From NCBI GenBank assembly GCA_014155875.1, contig JACEFZ010005129.1, positions 1-64,000 of the forward strand: DNA of 64,000 nt, given 5' to 3'. The position numbers and the translations under genes are program-made. Position 1 is the first letter of the stretch. The number at the start of each line of letters is the position of its first letter. Shown one piece after another: positions 35,281 to 47,408 of this stretch. The DNA is from Cepaea nemoralis. Lineage: Eukaryota > Mollusca > Gastropoda > Stylommatophora > Helicidae. The notes beneath the pieces were generated by a model. The model worked only from the letters and a program-made list of their open reading frames with translations, was not told where the DNA came from and did not search any database.

Positions 35281-36650
35281 GTGCAGTGTGTACACTCGGA
35301 CCGACACAGCCTGTCATTAGTGAATTATTTTTTCCATTCACAAAAAGCTGTGCAATGTCTACAATATTGTGATAGGGATTACCCCGATTATAAATAGTGT
35401 TCTTATTTTACTAGTTCATGTAGTGATTGTCGTGTATAATTGTGTAGTGTGTGGTAGAAAGCGAACTTTATTAATTGTATATACCAAGAACAATAACAGT
35501 GTCACATTCGCGAAAGTACTTACCTTGAGCAAACTATCCAAGTTGACAGTGACATCTGCGTGTGGATCATTCTATTTTAACGACGAGTATGAATGTGTAA
35601 ACTGAACATTGACAACTACTCCACTGCAGTGAACCGAAATCCATAATGTTCGGTAGTGAAACATCCAACATGAACACTTCAATCGTAATCCAGAAGGTTT
35701 TGTGAAACATCGAACATACGAACTGTGAGAAAGGCACTTTCCGTAACTACATCAAACCGGAACAAGTGTGTTCTGCAAGCTTCTACATCAGCTGATTTAA
35801 TGTTTGTGTGTACTTCCGGATTAGTTAGGATTTTAGATAAAAGTAGCAGACGACAAATAAAAGTTCATATATCTATGACGATTCTAAAATGTTTAAGAAT
35901 CTATAAAAGGAAATACACGAATTGTGTGTTTATTTATTTATGTAGTGTAATCTTAGAATCATATCTTGATTAATGTATTCATATTACCGACTTTTTCTCG
36001 TTAATATGAAGAAACGTCAAGCGATGACGCTAAGAAATAATAGAAGTATTGTAAATTATTGTATTTCATGAATGTTAAAATTATTTCCCTTTCATTTGTG
36101 TGTTATTACATCCCTACACAAAGGGCCATAATTTGAAATGTATTCATTAATGTGTTGCGTATAAATAGGCATGCTGTTGCCAGATTGTCAACACAACAGG
36201 TAGACATTTACTATGCATGGCAGAGGTTGCCGACATTGCAGACCAACACGAGAGCTACTGACCAAATAAGGGCAGAGTGTGAGCGTTTTATACGGCTTAT
36301 AAAAGTCGTATTTCAGTCTGGCTAGATGGTTTTTGTTTCAAGAACCATATTATTATTTTTTTTTTCAAATTGCTGCGAGGTAGATGCGTGAAGCTGGATA
36401 CTACTGATCTGACTGGGTCACTAATGCAATTGAGGTAGTCAGCCATCGAGGGGATGAAACCTGACAAGTGTTAAAGGTTGAACACCACATGTCATTGAAT
36501 GCAATGTACATTTCTTATATATTTCTATGGCATATGTGTATTTATTTGTATGTGTATATAACAACAAAAGGGTAGACTCTGACAAGGTTTAAATATTAAC
36601 CCATTATGTATATATATGAGACATGAAAGATGACATCTTTCATGAATTTG
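35281..36650 (+). other. Long non-coding tail of the LTR element
   Basis: About 1.37 kb between the pol stop and the polypurine tract. It has only short frames (longest about 80 codons) with no signal peptide or membrane-anchor pattern of an envelope protein. The function is unknown. Confidence 0.7.
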
Positions 36651-36661
36651 CCGGGGGAGCG
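36651..36661 (+). promoter_or_regulatory. Polypurine tract (plus-strand primer)
   Basis: CCGGGGGAGCG directly abuts the 3' LTR start, the standard place for the plus-strand primer. Confidence 0.75.
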
Positions 36662-37179
36662 TGTCAGAGTCCAGAAAGGGGACGATGATGCAGTGACATC
36701 GTTACGCCCGCCAGGCGACTTAGCGCCCAGAAGGGACGCCGTAACTTCGTTACGCCGCCAGGCGAATAGTGGTTACCGGCCTGCAAGACTGCTGGCTGAC
36801 AAGCGACCAGCGGTCAAGCAAGGACGACGCTAAACGCACGCATGCCTCGTGACGTCACCTGAGGTGAGAGGCGAGTTGCGCCTTAGCGGCAGACAGCTTG
36901 GGGACTTCGACTCGGACAGACGTGTGAAGAGAGAAACGCGTTGTGTGGTATCTGTGCTGAAAGTTGAGTGTCTGGACATCTTGAGAGTGAGACGTTGTGA
37001 GCTGTATTGTGTAAGGGTATATTGAAACATCCAGTATATATCTTGTTGTGAACATCGTTCCGTATTTAATGTGTGAATAAATCCATTGAACGATGTGTCG
37101 TTGAGTCTTACGTCAAATCACGTTGTATTTGTACTGTCTCACACTGTTAGGTTAGCGAGCCAGGTTTAAGACCCTGACA
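36662..37179 (+). repeat. 3' LTR
   Basis: 518 bp, same ends as the 5' LTR. AATAAA at 37076-37081. Four substitutions separate it from the 5' LTR. Confidence 0.97.
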
Positions 37180-37664
37180 CTGACCAATAAAAAGATGTCA
37201 ATTGAAACGAGAAAAAGAGTGTTGAGATGCTACATAGAACCTGTACTTTTATATGGATGTGAAGCTTGGACAATGAGCAGCCAAGCTGAAAAACATCTGA
37301 TGGCTGTAGAAATGTGGTTTCTGAGGAACATACAAAGAATACCATGGACAGCCAGAAAGACCAATGAACAATTCCTTCAAGAAACAAATGAAGATCGTAA
37401 ACTGATCAGAGACATTAGACGTAGACAGTCACAATTTTTTGGGCATGTTATGAGAAGAAATTATTTGGAGAACTTGGTGACAACTGGTAAGATCGAGGGG
37501 AACAGACCAAGGGGACGACCTAGAAACAAGTATCTGGATGGCTTGGCCTTGTGGCATGGTCGAGACAGAAACACGGAACTGATCCACGACTCTGTTGATC
37601 GAGTGAGATGGCAGAACATGACCGCCCACGCTTACCGGCATGGCACAGGATGGATGGATGGATG
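37180..37664 (+). mobile_element. LINE ((GGAT)n-tailed family), right part of a split copy
   Basis: Resumes after the LTR insertion with TNKKMSIETRKRVLRCYIEP, then LLYGCEAWTMSSQAEKHL, QSQFFGHVMRR and GRPRNKYLDGLALWHG. It closes with a GGATGGATGGATGG tail followed by the 10-bp target duplication. The frame is open to the end, about 165 codons on this side. Confidence 0.88.
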
Positions 37665-38057
37665 GACAATGCGAGACCACATACGGCTCGATTAACCCAG
37701 GAGAAAATTAACCAACTTAGGTAGGAATTTCTGGAACATCCACCTTACAGCCCCGACTTAGCCCCTAGCGACTTCCACCTGTTTGATTCACTGACAACAC
37801 TCCTTGGCGGGAGACATTTAGCGAACGACGCCGAAGTTGAATGTGAAGTGAAAACGTTGTTTACAAAACAAAGCACGCAGTTCTATGCAGCCGGTTTGGG
37901 AGGACTGATAAAACTATGAAATAAGTGCATCAATGTTGGTGGAAATTATATTGACAAATAAAGGGAATATTTATGCATTAAAATAAACTGCTTTCAAGTT
38001 GCTATCATGTTGAGTTATTTTTCTACAACCATTTTGACTTATTTATTGACTATCCCT
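37665..38057 (+). mobile_element. Mariner relic, right part of a split copy
   Basis: Begins with the duplicated GACAATGCGA and reads on through DNARPHTARLTQEKINQL and, after a shift, PPYSPDLAPSDFHLF, GGRHLANDAEVE and FYAAGL to a stop near 37919. The trailing ATTTTGACTTATTTATTGAC is a decayed inverted repeat. Together with 28743-28818 it forms the C-terminal half of one mariner copy. Confidence 0.85.
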
Positions 38058-38069
38058 GGTGTGCGTGTT

Positions 38070-38350
<281 letters not shown>

Positions 38351-38634
38351 TGCATGCGCACACTCTCACATGCAGATCTCCACTTTACTGCCTTTTTTGC
38401 ATAATCCACATGTGGCGTATTGTGTCTTTTTGTTATGCATGATTCATTGATGATTCACTTGGAAATATCCAAAATAGCATAGTAATGCCGATGCATCTGA
38501 AAATAACACGTTGTCTATAACAAGAGAAACAAGAGTGAAGTGCTTTCTGTGTGTAGAATGAATCATCTGCCATATCAGACATGCAACAGCGTATGGTACC
38601 GAGATAATTATAACCAATGTTATGTGTTGGGTGC
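38351..38634. other. No recognised gene
   Basis: Unassigned DNA between microsatellite and tRNA-like remnant. Confidence 0.5.
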
Positions 38635-38700
38635 TGCGGTGGGGAAATTTGCTAACACGCATGCCTGCCGGACCTGTAGTCGTGTGTTCAAAACATATTG
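38635..38700 (+). repeat. Decayed tRNA-like SINE head
   Basis: GCTGCGGTGGGGAAATTTGC..AACACGCATGCC..GTGTGTTCAAAAC resembles the better-preserved tRNA-like head at 55165-55262 (minus), with box B close to TGTTCGAATCC. Confidence 0.4.
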
Positions 38701-38804
38701 AAGTTAATATGTTGATTTCATTGTTCGTGGCTTCCAGTTTGAGGCATATTAAATTGGTAATTGGGACATGACATTGGTAGTAAAGCCGGCCGGCGTAATA
38801 ATAA

Positions 38805-39048
38805 AAAAAATGGTTACATATCCTTTACAGGACATCGCTGTCAACAACAGCATCTTTTAGCTAATTGTTTATTTTTTGGCAAGATGACGCTCAGTAGTTT
38901 GCCATTGCTTTCTGAGCGACCGGCTCACATACCCTGTAAGTTACCGACGCGGCTAGAACCGCTACCGATTCTCGCCGTCGTCACGTTACTTACGAGAGTA
39001 TACGAGATTACGGAGAAAGTCGGTAACCTCTAGGCCAGGGATTTCGGC
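38805..39048 (-). repeat. tRNA-derived SINE, full-length copy d
   Basis: 244 bp between perfect 13-bp target duplications GGCGTAATAATAA (38792-38804 and 39049-39061). The minus strand has box A TGGCCTAGAGGTTA and box B AGCGGTTCTAGCCGC. Confidence 0.93.
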
Positions 39049-39061
39049 GGCGTAATAATAA

Positions 39062-40254
39062 CACCGGATAAATTACACATAGTGTATTACATGTGGCAAC
39101 ACATACCCAACACGCAATGTTACTCTAATATGGGCGAGGATATTGATCGTTTTCTTACGCATTGATGATAATGTAATAGAACATTGGTTTTTCTTCAGAG
39201 CTCATTGTATTCTCCAGTCTATGCAAATAATTATAGCAATGCAATCATTCATGCACTTCATTAGAGGCGACTAAGAATGATTGTATTTTGGGTATGCTAC
39301 CGCGTCTCGTAGAAGAATACAAGTAACATTTGAAACCGATACTAACTCACTGCAAACTGGAAGTGAGATATTAAGCCTGCTAAATGACTGGTTCAGATAC
39401 GCATCTTACGGCTCTCAACTGAGGGATAAGGCCGAACGCCTCTAGGCCAATGTCTCTCAGCTGCGTGAACCCAGCTGTTGCTCACCTCTCCTACATGGAG
39501 GTGAGATGCTTCCGTCCTTTACTTGGAGACGTAAATAACAAGTACCTCTGAAGTCGGAGTGGGTTCGCATGATGGCGAGGGACACCGGTAAACGGGAAAG
39601 CAAACACACACGCAAAATTCAGTCCCTTACTCCTTTAAATAGTTTGTAAGGACTACGCTTGAGTTTAAGCGAGCGAACAGAAAAGAAAAGAAAATTTGAA
39701 ACGACAAACAAGAAATTAAACATGAACGTGATTCCGTGTTATGCATCAACAAACAATAAAGGTGAATCAGTTAACGAGGAATCAAACATGCAATTTCAAA
39801 GGAAAGTGGGTAATAATTTGCAATATGACAGATTTGTTGATGGACAATATACATTCCAAGATTTGAAACGATCATGCGGGATCTCGGACTGTGGGTAATG
39901 AATGAAAGTGGAGAAACCTCCGCAATTCTAAGGTTGAAAACAATACATATAACAAAGAGAGGAATAGTAGGAAGCTATATATAAATAATAACAAAACTAA
40001 GCTAAACCGGGATAAGTGGACAACTCTGCAGCTGAACAGAACAGGACATTCACCTTTCGTGACAGACGTAAATGGCTTTTAAAGTCGTAGGTAAAATACC
40101 CTTATGTGGATTTGGAAGTCAATGTGAAACCACCGCATTATTGTCCCAAGTTTTCATGAATGCCCGAGTAAATAACAACGACTGCCTGAAAGAGGCTAAT
40201 GAAACTAGAACATTATATTCATCAATAAGAATGAAACAAGAACTTTATTTTTGA
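39062..40254. other. No recognised gene
   Basis: Frames of 60-79 codons at 39659-39898 and 40072-40254 show no family features. They may be decayed upstream parts of the following LINE remnants. Confidence 0.45.
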
Positions 40255-40500
40255 TGAGAACAGTGGCAATTGAGAACATCCTTACGACTGGAAAGATCAA
40301 GGGAAGAGAAGCAGAGGAAGACCAAGAGAAATTATGCTGGATTGACCGAGACAGTGGCAAGGAGGACGATAATTAGTAAACTTGATCGAAACACCAAAGG
40401 CCGAGATCTGTGGAGAACGTATAGTCCAGGCAAGGCATTTAGGTGATAATGAAATCATAGCTATGAAAGCCAAAGCGCATACAAATATACTGTGAAGCGT
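40255..40500 (+). pseudogene. LINE C-terminal scrap
   Basis: The reading LTTGKIKGRRSRGRPRE then VNLIETPKAEICGERIVQA, after a shift, matches the GKIEGNRPRGRPR region of LINE C-termini. Both ends truncated. Confidence 0.55.
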
Positions 40501-40639
40501 ATACAAAGGTTAAGTAGCGGATAGGTTTTGATACAAGACAGTGTTTAGGTGACCTAGTAAGACAGGCAGAAGAAACAGCATCGATATCGAACCTCAGAGA
40601 CTGTTATAGTAATATAAAGAATATTGCGTAACTTACCAT

Positions 40640-41480
40640 CAGCCACATGGACTGATCGAAACCGGAAACAGCAATGACTAACATTGCAGACCTTTTAAAC
40701 ACACTGGATGATTACTTTGAGGAACACCTGCATAGATCAGTCCCAGAAGACCCTCAAGATATCCTGACTGCAGAAGAGGAGCTGAACATCCAATGCGGGA
40801 ATCTATCTAAAGAAAGGATTACTAAAGATATTAAGCTACTCAAGGACTAGAAAACTGATCCTTATAATATACTGGCATAGCATGGTAAAACTGATATAGG
40901 CAGGGCTTCTAAATTCAGTCCACAACGTCACTTATGTATAGCACATTCTAGTAAACTGAAGCAATACTATCAGGGTGCAGAGAGGGATATCTGGTGAATG
41001 TGTCAAAGAATAATGAGAAGTTACAGGAGAGTGCATATTATAGAAGAATGACGTCGCTATTTAGTTTCTGAGGACATATTATGCAGGGTTATTATGGAGG
41101 GACTAAGAAAGGTAACTAACAAACAATTGAATAATGAACAGGTTCGACTAAACAGATCCTGCTATGATCAGATAGCCATACTGCACAAGCTAACTGAACA
41201 AAACATAGAATTGTACGTGTCTCTCTAAATTTGATTCTTGGGCTAGACAAGGCTTTTGATACCATTTATAGATAATCTATTTGGAAATTGATAAGGCACC
41301 GTGGGATCCCACGGTGAAAAGAAAACATTAAATATTTAAAACGCAACATATGGAGGCATACGATGTATAGTTCTCCATGAGGGAACACTAGCAGAAGCAT
41401 TCGAAATAAGAACAGGAGTGAGACTGAGATATCTGTTTATTTCTTACAATAAATGAGATGAACTTTGAAGAAAGCAGCAT
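40640..41480 (+). pseudogene. LINE reverse-transcriptase relic
   Basis: Scattered frames read an RT entrance: DLLNTLDDYFEEHLHRSVPED, EELNIQCGNLSKERI and DIKLLKD. Further on come SCYDQIAILHKLTEQNIE and LGLDKAFD (motif A), then a degenerate RTGV block (41410). There are many stops and shifts, and no motif C was found. Confidence 0.7.
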
Positions 41481-42119
41481 GATTTAATAGTCAGAGATTA
41501 AATACAATGGACTCCTTGTGACATAATGTCTTCAGACGTTCACATCCCCAGTCCATTTACATTTATCAATACTCATAAATTACACACGTAAGCCACCATG
41601 ATACCCGTTCTAAGAATAGTTTAGAATATTCTAGAACGGGGAAAGGGCGATGAAGGGAGGAGGCCCTTGGCTTTGATTGGTTGACCCTTGGGCGAGTAAC
41701 GCGGTTTAGTAGGACAAACGCTTCTTTAGCCGGCAGCATAGTTGCCATTCTAGATATTTTATATCAAGATCTAGAGGTTTTTTCCGGCATCTGGATACCG
41801 TTTTCTGACGTTTGGCTGCTGGATGCAATTCTAAATACTTTTCATTTAGAGTCGGATATTTTGAATACTTTCTAGATTTTACTTTTCTTTCGGTGTCATT
41901 TACCCATTTTATATTTGGTCTGGACGCGTGTAAATTATGGTCACATTGGTAACTGCCATTATTTAAACTTTGAACTGACTTGGGTCAACGCTCAACAATC
42001 TGGCAACCCCCTGGTAATGAGTAAAACGGCGTATAAATTATAATAACAGTATTTGAATTGTAAACACACAGTGCTGCGACTTACTGCTGTAATGCCGACT
42101 TTGTGATTCTTTTCACGTG
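41481..42119. other. No recognised gene; possible 5' part of a hAT relic
   Basis: Contains several TCTAGA-type motifs that reappear at 43700-43800 on the other side of the hAT relic. Clear terminal inverted repeats were not established. Confidence 0.35.
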
Positions 42120-43405
42120 AATTTGGCTGCAACTGGTACAGATAATGGCCTCGATAATGGTTGATATCAACCATCGCGTTTATATAAAATTTAAGGAAGA
42201 TATCCTATCTTTATTCCTCATAAAATGTGCGTGTCATTCCTTGCAGCTAGCATTATCACATTCCTCATCAGAATGTTTACTAAGGAATTTGCAATTCCTT
42301 ATTGCTGAAACACATAACTGGTTCTCCAAATCATCAGTCAGACAACAGCAAAAACAATTTATATAAAGCATTAAATGATAGTTCCCCACCACTGTAAACC
42401 AATGGTTGGAGTTGAAGACGCACTTCGAAATAACAAGACAAAGTGAAAAATGCTACACAGCTGAAATACTATATGCAATGTACAGTGATGAAAAAAATTT
42501 GGCATTCCTTCTCTTTTTACAACCCATTTTAAGTTAAGTGCAAAAAGTTAATAAACTATTTGAATCTCAAAATGTTGATAAAGTTAAATTACTTGACGAC
42601 CTCATTTTGCTATTTCACTCAATTGGTAAAAGACTTATATTGCCAACTTGTAAAGCTGACTTGTTCACTTGCACTATATAGAGCTATTTGGCCCCTAAGC
42701 CATACCTGGGATACCAAATCGAATCAAAAATTGATGGTTTAAAAACAAAAGGACTGTTAACAGAAAATGAAGAGAACAACTTAAGAAAGCGCTGTCAAGA
42801 TTTTTTTGTCTCATTATTCAATTAACTGAAGCAATTTCTTTTAATTTAATCTTTTGATTCTTAAAATCTTTTCTATTAACAATATATCTTAGCCATTAAA
42901 GAACATACCTAAATATTGTCAAGTTAATACATTTTTAAGGGCTACTGATAATAGTGTGGCGGAAGCAGAATATTAGTTAACCAAAATAAATTTGGTTGAC
43001 TGGACAAACAAAACAGAAACTGAAGCATTTTGGAGGGAAGTAAGACAATTTAAAGATGCCTTAGGTAACAGTCCATTCTGTGAGCTCTTTGAATATGCGA
43101 TGTCTGCCATGATACTACCCCATTCAAATGCTGATGCGGAAAGAGTTTTCAGTACTATGAATTATACAAAATGTAAACTAAGAAACAGGATGAAACTTGA
43201 CCTCTTAAATGCTATCTTGACAATAAGATTTTGCCTGATGAGAGCAGGGAAATGCTGTTCAACTTATCAGCTCACTGATCGTGTACTAAAAGAAATTGGA
43301 ACAGCTAAAGCATACCAGAGTCATTTTGAATCTGAAGCTTCAACTTCATCATACAAACTAAGTGCATCTTGTGAGAGTGCATCATCAGTGAAGATGAGGA
43401 CATGA
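42120..43405 (+). pseudogene. hAT transposase relic (ZNF862/KIAA1586-like)
   Basis: Broken frames preserve the C-terminal two thirds of a hAT transposase. A GTDN-type start near 42135 is followed by FLIKCACHSLQLALSHSSSE (42210-42280), NLQFLIAETHNWFSKSS, WLELKTHFEITRQSEKCYTA (42409-42470) and LAFLLFLQPI. From 42992 an open frame covers the hAT dimerisation domain with LPHSNADAERVFSTMNY and LRNRMKLDLLNA, to the TGA at 43403-43405. The family is seen in animals both as transposons and as domesticated host proteins; the stops and shifts here favour a dead transposon. Confidence 0.8.
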
Positions 43406-43428
43406 TTCTATAGGTAAGTCACATCAAT

Positions 43429-43672
43429 TTTTTTAAATGTTGCATATCCGTTACAGGACGTTGCAGTCAACATCAGAATTTCTCAGCTGCTGTTGATGTA
43501 CTAGGCAAGATTATGCTCAGTAGTTTGCGATTGCTTTCTGAGCGACCGGTTCACATACCCCTTAAATTACCAGAGCGGCTCGAACCGCTGCCGGTTCGGG
43601 TGCAGCTGCGTTACTCACGAGAATATACGGGATTACGGTAACAGCTGTAAACTCTTCGCCAGGGAGACCGGC
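43429..43672 (-). repeat. tRNA-derived SINE, full-length copy e
   Basis: 244 bp between perfect 12-bp target duplications AGTCACATCAAT (43417-43428 and 43673-43684). On the minus strand box B reads GCGGTTCGAGCCGC. It is inserted just after the hAT relic stop. Confidence 0.93.
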
Positions 43673-43946
43673 AGTCACATCAATACATATGTAATTTCTT
43701 ACTTTCTCAATCTCGATATTTTTCCTAGATACTTTCCAACGAAATCTAGATATTTATGGATGTTGTTTGGGCCATTTCTAGATACTTTTGGTCAAAAAAA
43801 AGTTACAACCCTGGCCGGCAGTCGAAGATTTGATACCAGCGTGTCAATGATGCAGTGATAAAACGTGCCCTAAACTTTCTCTAGGATGTAGACCTCTACT
43901 CCTCAGGTACAACAAAATCATTTTATATGTTATGTGTAAGCCTGGT

Positions 43947-43950
<4 letters not shown>

Positions 43951-44028
<78 letters not shown>
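43951..44028 (+). repeat. (GA)n microsatellite
   Basis: Pure GA run of about 78 bp. Repetitive Arg/Glu or Ser/Leu frames are artefacts. Confidence 0.98.
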
Positions 44029-44033
<5 letters not shown>

Positions 44034-44812
44034 TGGCAGAGTATTTTCTTGAGAAAATGTAAAATTGAAGACAGAACTTCATTATCCAGTGACACTAAAT
44101 CTGCCTCTCCGGCCTGTCATGTCTACCACGGTGAAATATTCTTACCATGTCTATTGTCTGTCTGATCTGGTGATTTTGCATATGCTTGTGACTGTAAACT
44201 ACGCTCAATGCATATGACAAACCCTTTAGGCACTCTGAACCTTCCTTGAGTGCCTGTCATGACCCATTCTTAACCAAACTGTACGCTGATCTTGCGAGTT
44301 TCATTTGGCTGTCTGGATCAGAATGTGTGATGACACATGCAACTTTTCCCTTATAATGGCTGAGAATGTTTGAGTAAATGAGATGGGGAATGTATCAGTA
44401 CCTCTCATATTATGTAAAAAGAAGACGCTTATCCTATTCATGTTTGCAGGACTGCATTGCACTTTAGAAATTACAAAGTTCCTGTAATGTCTGGTGACTG
44501 TGTTACGTTCAGGAAAATTGCCAAAAGCATTCATATAGATTTGCCTAAGATGCAATTTCTCTCTGACGTTATGCGCTGGTTCCTTTGCAACAATGGTTTA
44601 GGGTTATATGAACTACATTCCAACAAGGAGCAATATGTGTTCGAACCTACAGTGTCTAGTCTGTTGAATATGGGTGAAGGCTCATGCTATTTGTCAGGAA
44701 AAATACATGTTTTCTTTCATGTGTGTGTTCCACATGTGAAGGCATTGCTTATGCAATAATGCTTAGTACCCACTGAAGTAGATATTGCTATTGCTCAGTG
44801 GGACAAGAGCAC
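44029..44812. other. No recognised gene
   Basis: A 100-codon frame at 44457-44759 (HIDLPKMQFLSDVMRWFL) has ordinary composition but matches no family I know and has no supporting context. Confidence 0.4.
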
Positions 44813-44874
<62 letters not shown>

Positions 44875-44875
44875 A

Positions 44876-44963
<88 letters not shown>

Positions 44964-44972
44964 GATGATGAT
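44813..44972 (+). repeat. (GAT)n trinucleotide repeat
   Basis: About 150 bp of GAT with two interruptions (GATAAT, GATTTGAT). Poly-Asp, poly-Ser and poly-His frames here are not genes. Confidence 0.97.
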
Positions 44973-46789
44973 GTAAACCTGGTCTGGCTTGAGAGGGGGA
45001 AGTTTAACATGGTGGTGTGGGTGAAAGGGGATAGGACATTCTTGTACCAAGGTATCACCTTTATGAAGTGATAACTGGTCTGCTAATTGGTCCATTGCCA
45101 TTAGTTTAATGATATTGCCCAGTGCAGTTTTAAAAGATGCCTGTTCTCCATCTATCTCATATCTGCCTTACGGGGACTGTTTCAGCAAATATGCCTCATG
45201 ATGGTGTTAATGTTATGCTGTTTGCTTCATGTCTTGCTTTGAAATGCTGGTGCATGTTGCTTGCCTTACAATGCCTACTTCTGAATGCTTATCACACTAT
45301 GTCTGTTTCTCATGGTACACAGGTCCCCTGTGATCTACTTATTGTGAGGACTTATTTAGACAAATATTACAAGGTGCTTGTTAATTGTGTGAGGTTGTCC
45401 CTGACTAAGCATATGTGCCTATGATTTCACAATTGGAGATGAACATTGAAAAAAGAAATCACCCCAACCCATCAAAGAAAATTGTACATCATCACCAGTA
45501 AAGGGGCAGGTGTTTGGGTGTCACCCTCCCCCTTTCTCCATCTCCCCATTCCTCTCTGACTATGTACTACATAACTATGACAATGTTTAAACAGACGTAA
45601 AACACATGTTGTACCTTTATGTATTAACAGAGAATGAGGAAGATGGGGAGGCCCTCTATTACCAGGACAACTCCATGGAAGTCCTGGGCTCTAACCTTCA
45701 ATCCAGCTTTATAATATGGACTCTTCAAAAAGATTACCACATGATCTCAGCCTGAAAATACTCAGCCAAAATCCACATTAATTCTGCCGTAATCCATAAT
45801 AATCTGCCGATGCAGATAGCACTGAAAAAGGGTCTCATTAAAAGACTAAATTACAGGGATACCCTCCATTCCTATAATGTTTCTGGAGGTACCAAATCAC
45901 CTGGTTTCAGCACGCCTCTACTGGCTATGGATGGAGATTAATTGTGTGTACCTGGAGCCTATCATATTTTCCCTCAAGCCAAGATAGTTGTGACATCTTG
46001 AGGTATTCCAGCTTGTTACTAGCTGAAAAGCATAGGAGAAGAAGGATATAAACAGAGCTATTCAAGAATTCAGAAGATGGATTCTTCATTAAGCAGGTGT
46101 GGTAATTTCAGACCCAACTGGCAAAGAAGAATGATGGGACATATTGTTTTTTTATCTTCATTTATTGGAATCTTAGGACTAATCCCGGTTGTCAGCTTCT
46201 CGAACAGTCTACTCACCATTGAAAAGACATGCTTATTCTTTTCATAAAAACTTGTCACAGCAGGAAATAGACTAACTTGGGAAATCATCATGGGGAAAAC
46301 TGTAACCTGGGACTTACCCAACACCCTTCACAGGTGATAACAGGATGCAGGAGGCTTTTTGGGGGCTAGTTTTCCGGTTTTGGCATAACAATCTAATGTT
46401 ACAGAACTATTAATTGCCATGTAAAATCACCAAATTGATTATATCAAATTGATTTTTTGTACCACAAATTGTTAACTTTACAAGTTTAAAACATTAGTAG
46501 CTATCTAGCAATAAAATAGAATTAATCTGAGTCCCTCAGATTGTCTTGGTACCAGTGGGGTACTATGAGAAGGGCGGGTTGTAAATACACCTACTAAAAC
46601 GTCACGTAACTTCGGTCAGATAAGCATTTTTAAGGACACAGGAGACAGAGTGATCTCTTCACCAAATCAGAGACGTGGTGTATGGGAGAATACATGAGTT
46701 TTAATGCCAGTATGTAGGTTACCAGGTTACTGTCCACCAAACTACAAACACCAACTTTATGTGATTCGGTGACAGAATTAGAACAGATC
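44973..46789. other. No recognised gene
   Basis: Long unassigned stretch; longest frame 95 codons (45137-45424), without recognisable domains. Confidence 0.45.
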
Positions 46790-47408
46790 TAATTACCCTA
46801 CAACAAACCATCATATCAGGGGAGAGGGGGGAATCCTGTCACCGCCTCACCTTTAGAGATATTAACTAAAGGGCTGCAACTCCAGCCCAAGGGATAGAAG
46901 TGAGTCACTCAAGGCCCCAGTAATCTAGAACCTTCTCGAAGGACTGGTCATTGAGTCCAGGGTTCCGTGGACACTGATGTGGCCCGCCTATTGCGGGGTC
47001 CACGAGGAACTCGGACAGAGTTACCACCCGTGTCGGATTGGGACACGTGTAGACCGGCAGAGGACAGACGGACTTCAGAGAGGCAACAGGGCCTGCCTTA
47101 GAGGGACTCAATAGATATCAATAGATATATATATATATATACATAGGCTAGATAGTTTGCTAGACTGTTGTATGATAACTATGTGTTTGATGTTAACTAT
47201 CTGTGATATGTAATATAGCGAGGGATTGTTAACCCACTGCGCCAACGCACTGTATATTGAAATACAATAAATGTTCGATATCATAGCGAACGGAGTTATT
47301 GTTGCCTGTGTGAACCCGAGCTCAGATACCTAGATAGGAGCAAGACGATGACATGCCTAGACCAGAATAGCAGTGTATCCCTATGCTTGAACAGGACTAT
47401 AACTTTAC
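46790..47408 (+). repeat. Possible solo LTR
   Basis: GC-richer than its surroundings, with AATAAA at 47268-47273. It ends in TATAACTTTACA followed by ATATGTTACCCTCAGTGACGCG, which resembles an LTR end and a primer-binding region. The left edge was not located and no coding region accompanies it, so this is tentative. Confidence 0.3.

Larger units (their letters stand above)
29142..37179 (+). mobile_element. Ty3/gypsy-type LTR retrotransposon with integrase before RT (Gmr1-like)
   Basis: An 8,038-bp element bounded by 518-bp LTRs (TG..CA) and a 5-bp target duplication CTGAC (29137-29141 and 37180-37184). Order: LTR, 0.8-kb leader, gag-protease, integrase, RT, RNase H, 1.4-kb non-coding tail, polypurine tract, LTR. 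Ordinary gypsy elements place integrase last; integrase first with a gypsy-like RT is the hallmark of the Gmr1-like group first described from cod. Four substitutions between LTRs and open frames mark a recent insertion. The insertion split a LINE; an uninterrupted relative at about 51915 shows a single CTGAC. Confidence 0.93.

Noticed and set aside
35281..36650. An envelope gene in the LTR element
   Set aside because: There is no frame longer than about 80 codons and no signal peptide or membrane anchor.
42120..43405. A domesticated hAT-derived host gene
   Set aside because: The family does contain host proteins, but several stops and frame changes in this copy point to a dead transposon.
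44457..44759. 100-codon frame with ordinary composition
   Set aside because: No family recognised, no conserved neighbour or splice context; the length is compatible with chance.
44785..45101. Poly-Asp, poly-Ser and poly-His frames
   Set aside because: They are translations of the (GAT)n repeat.
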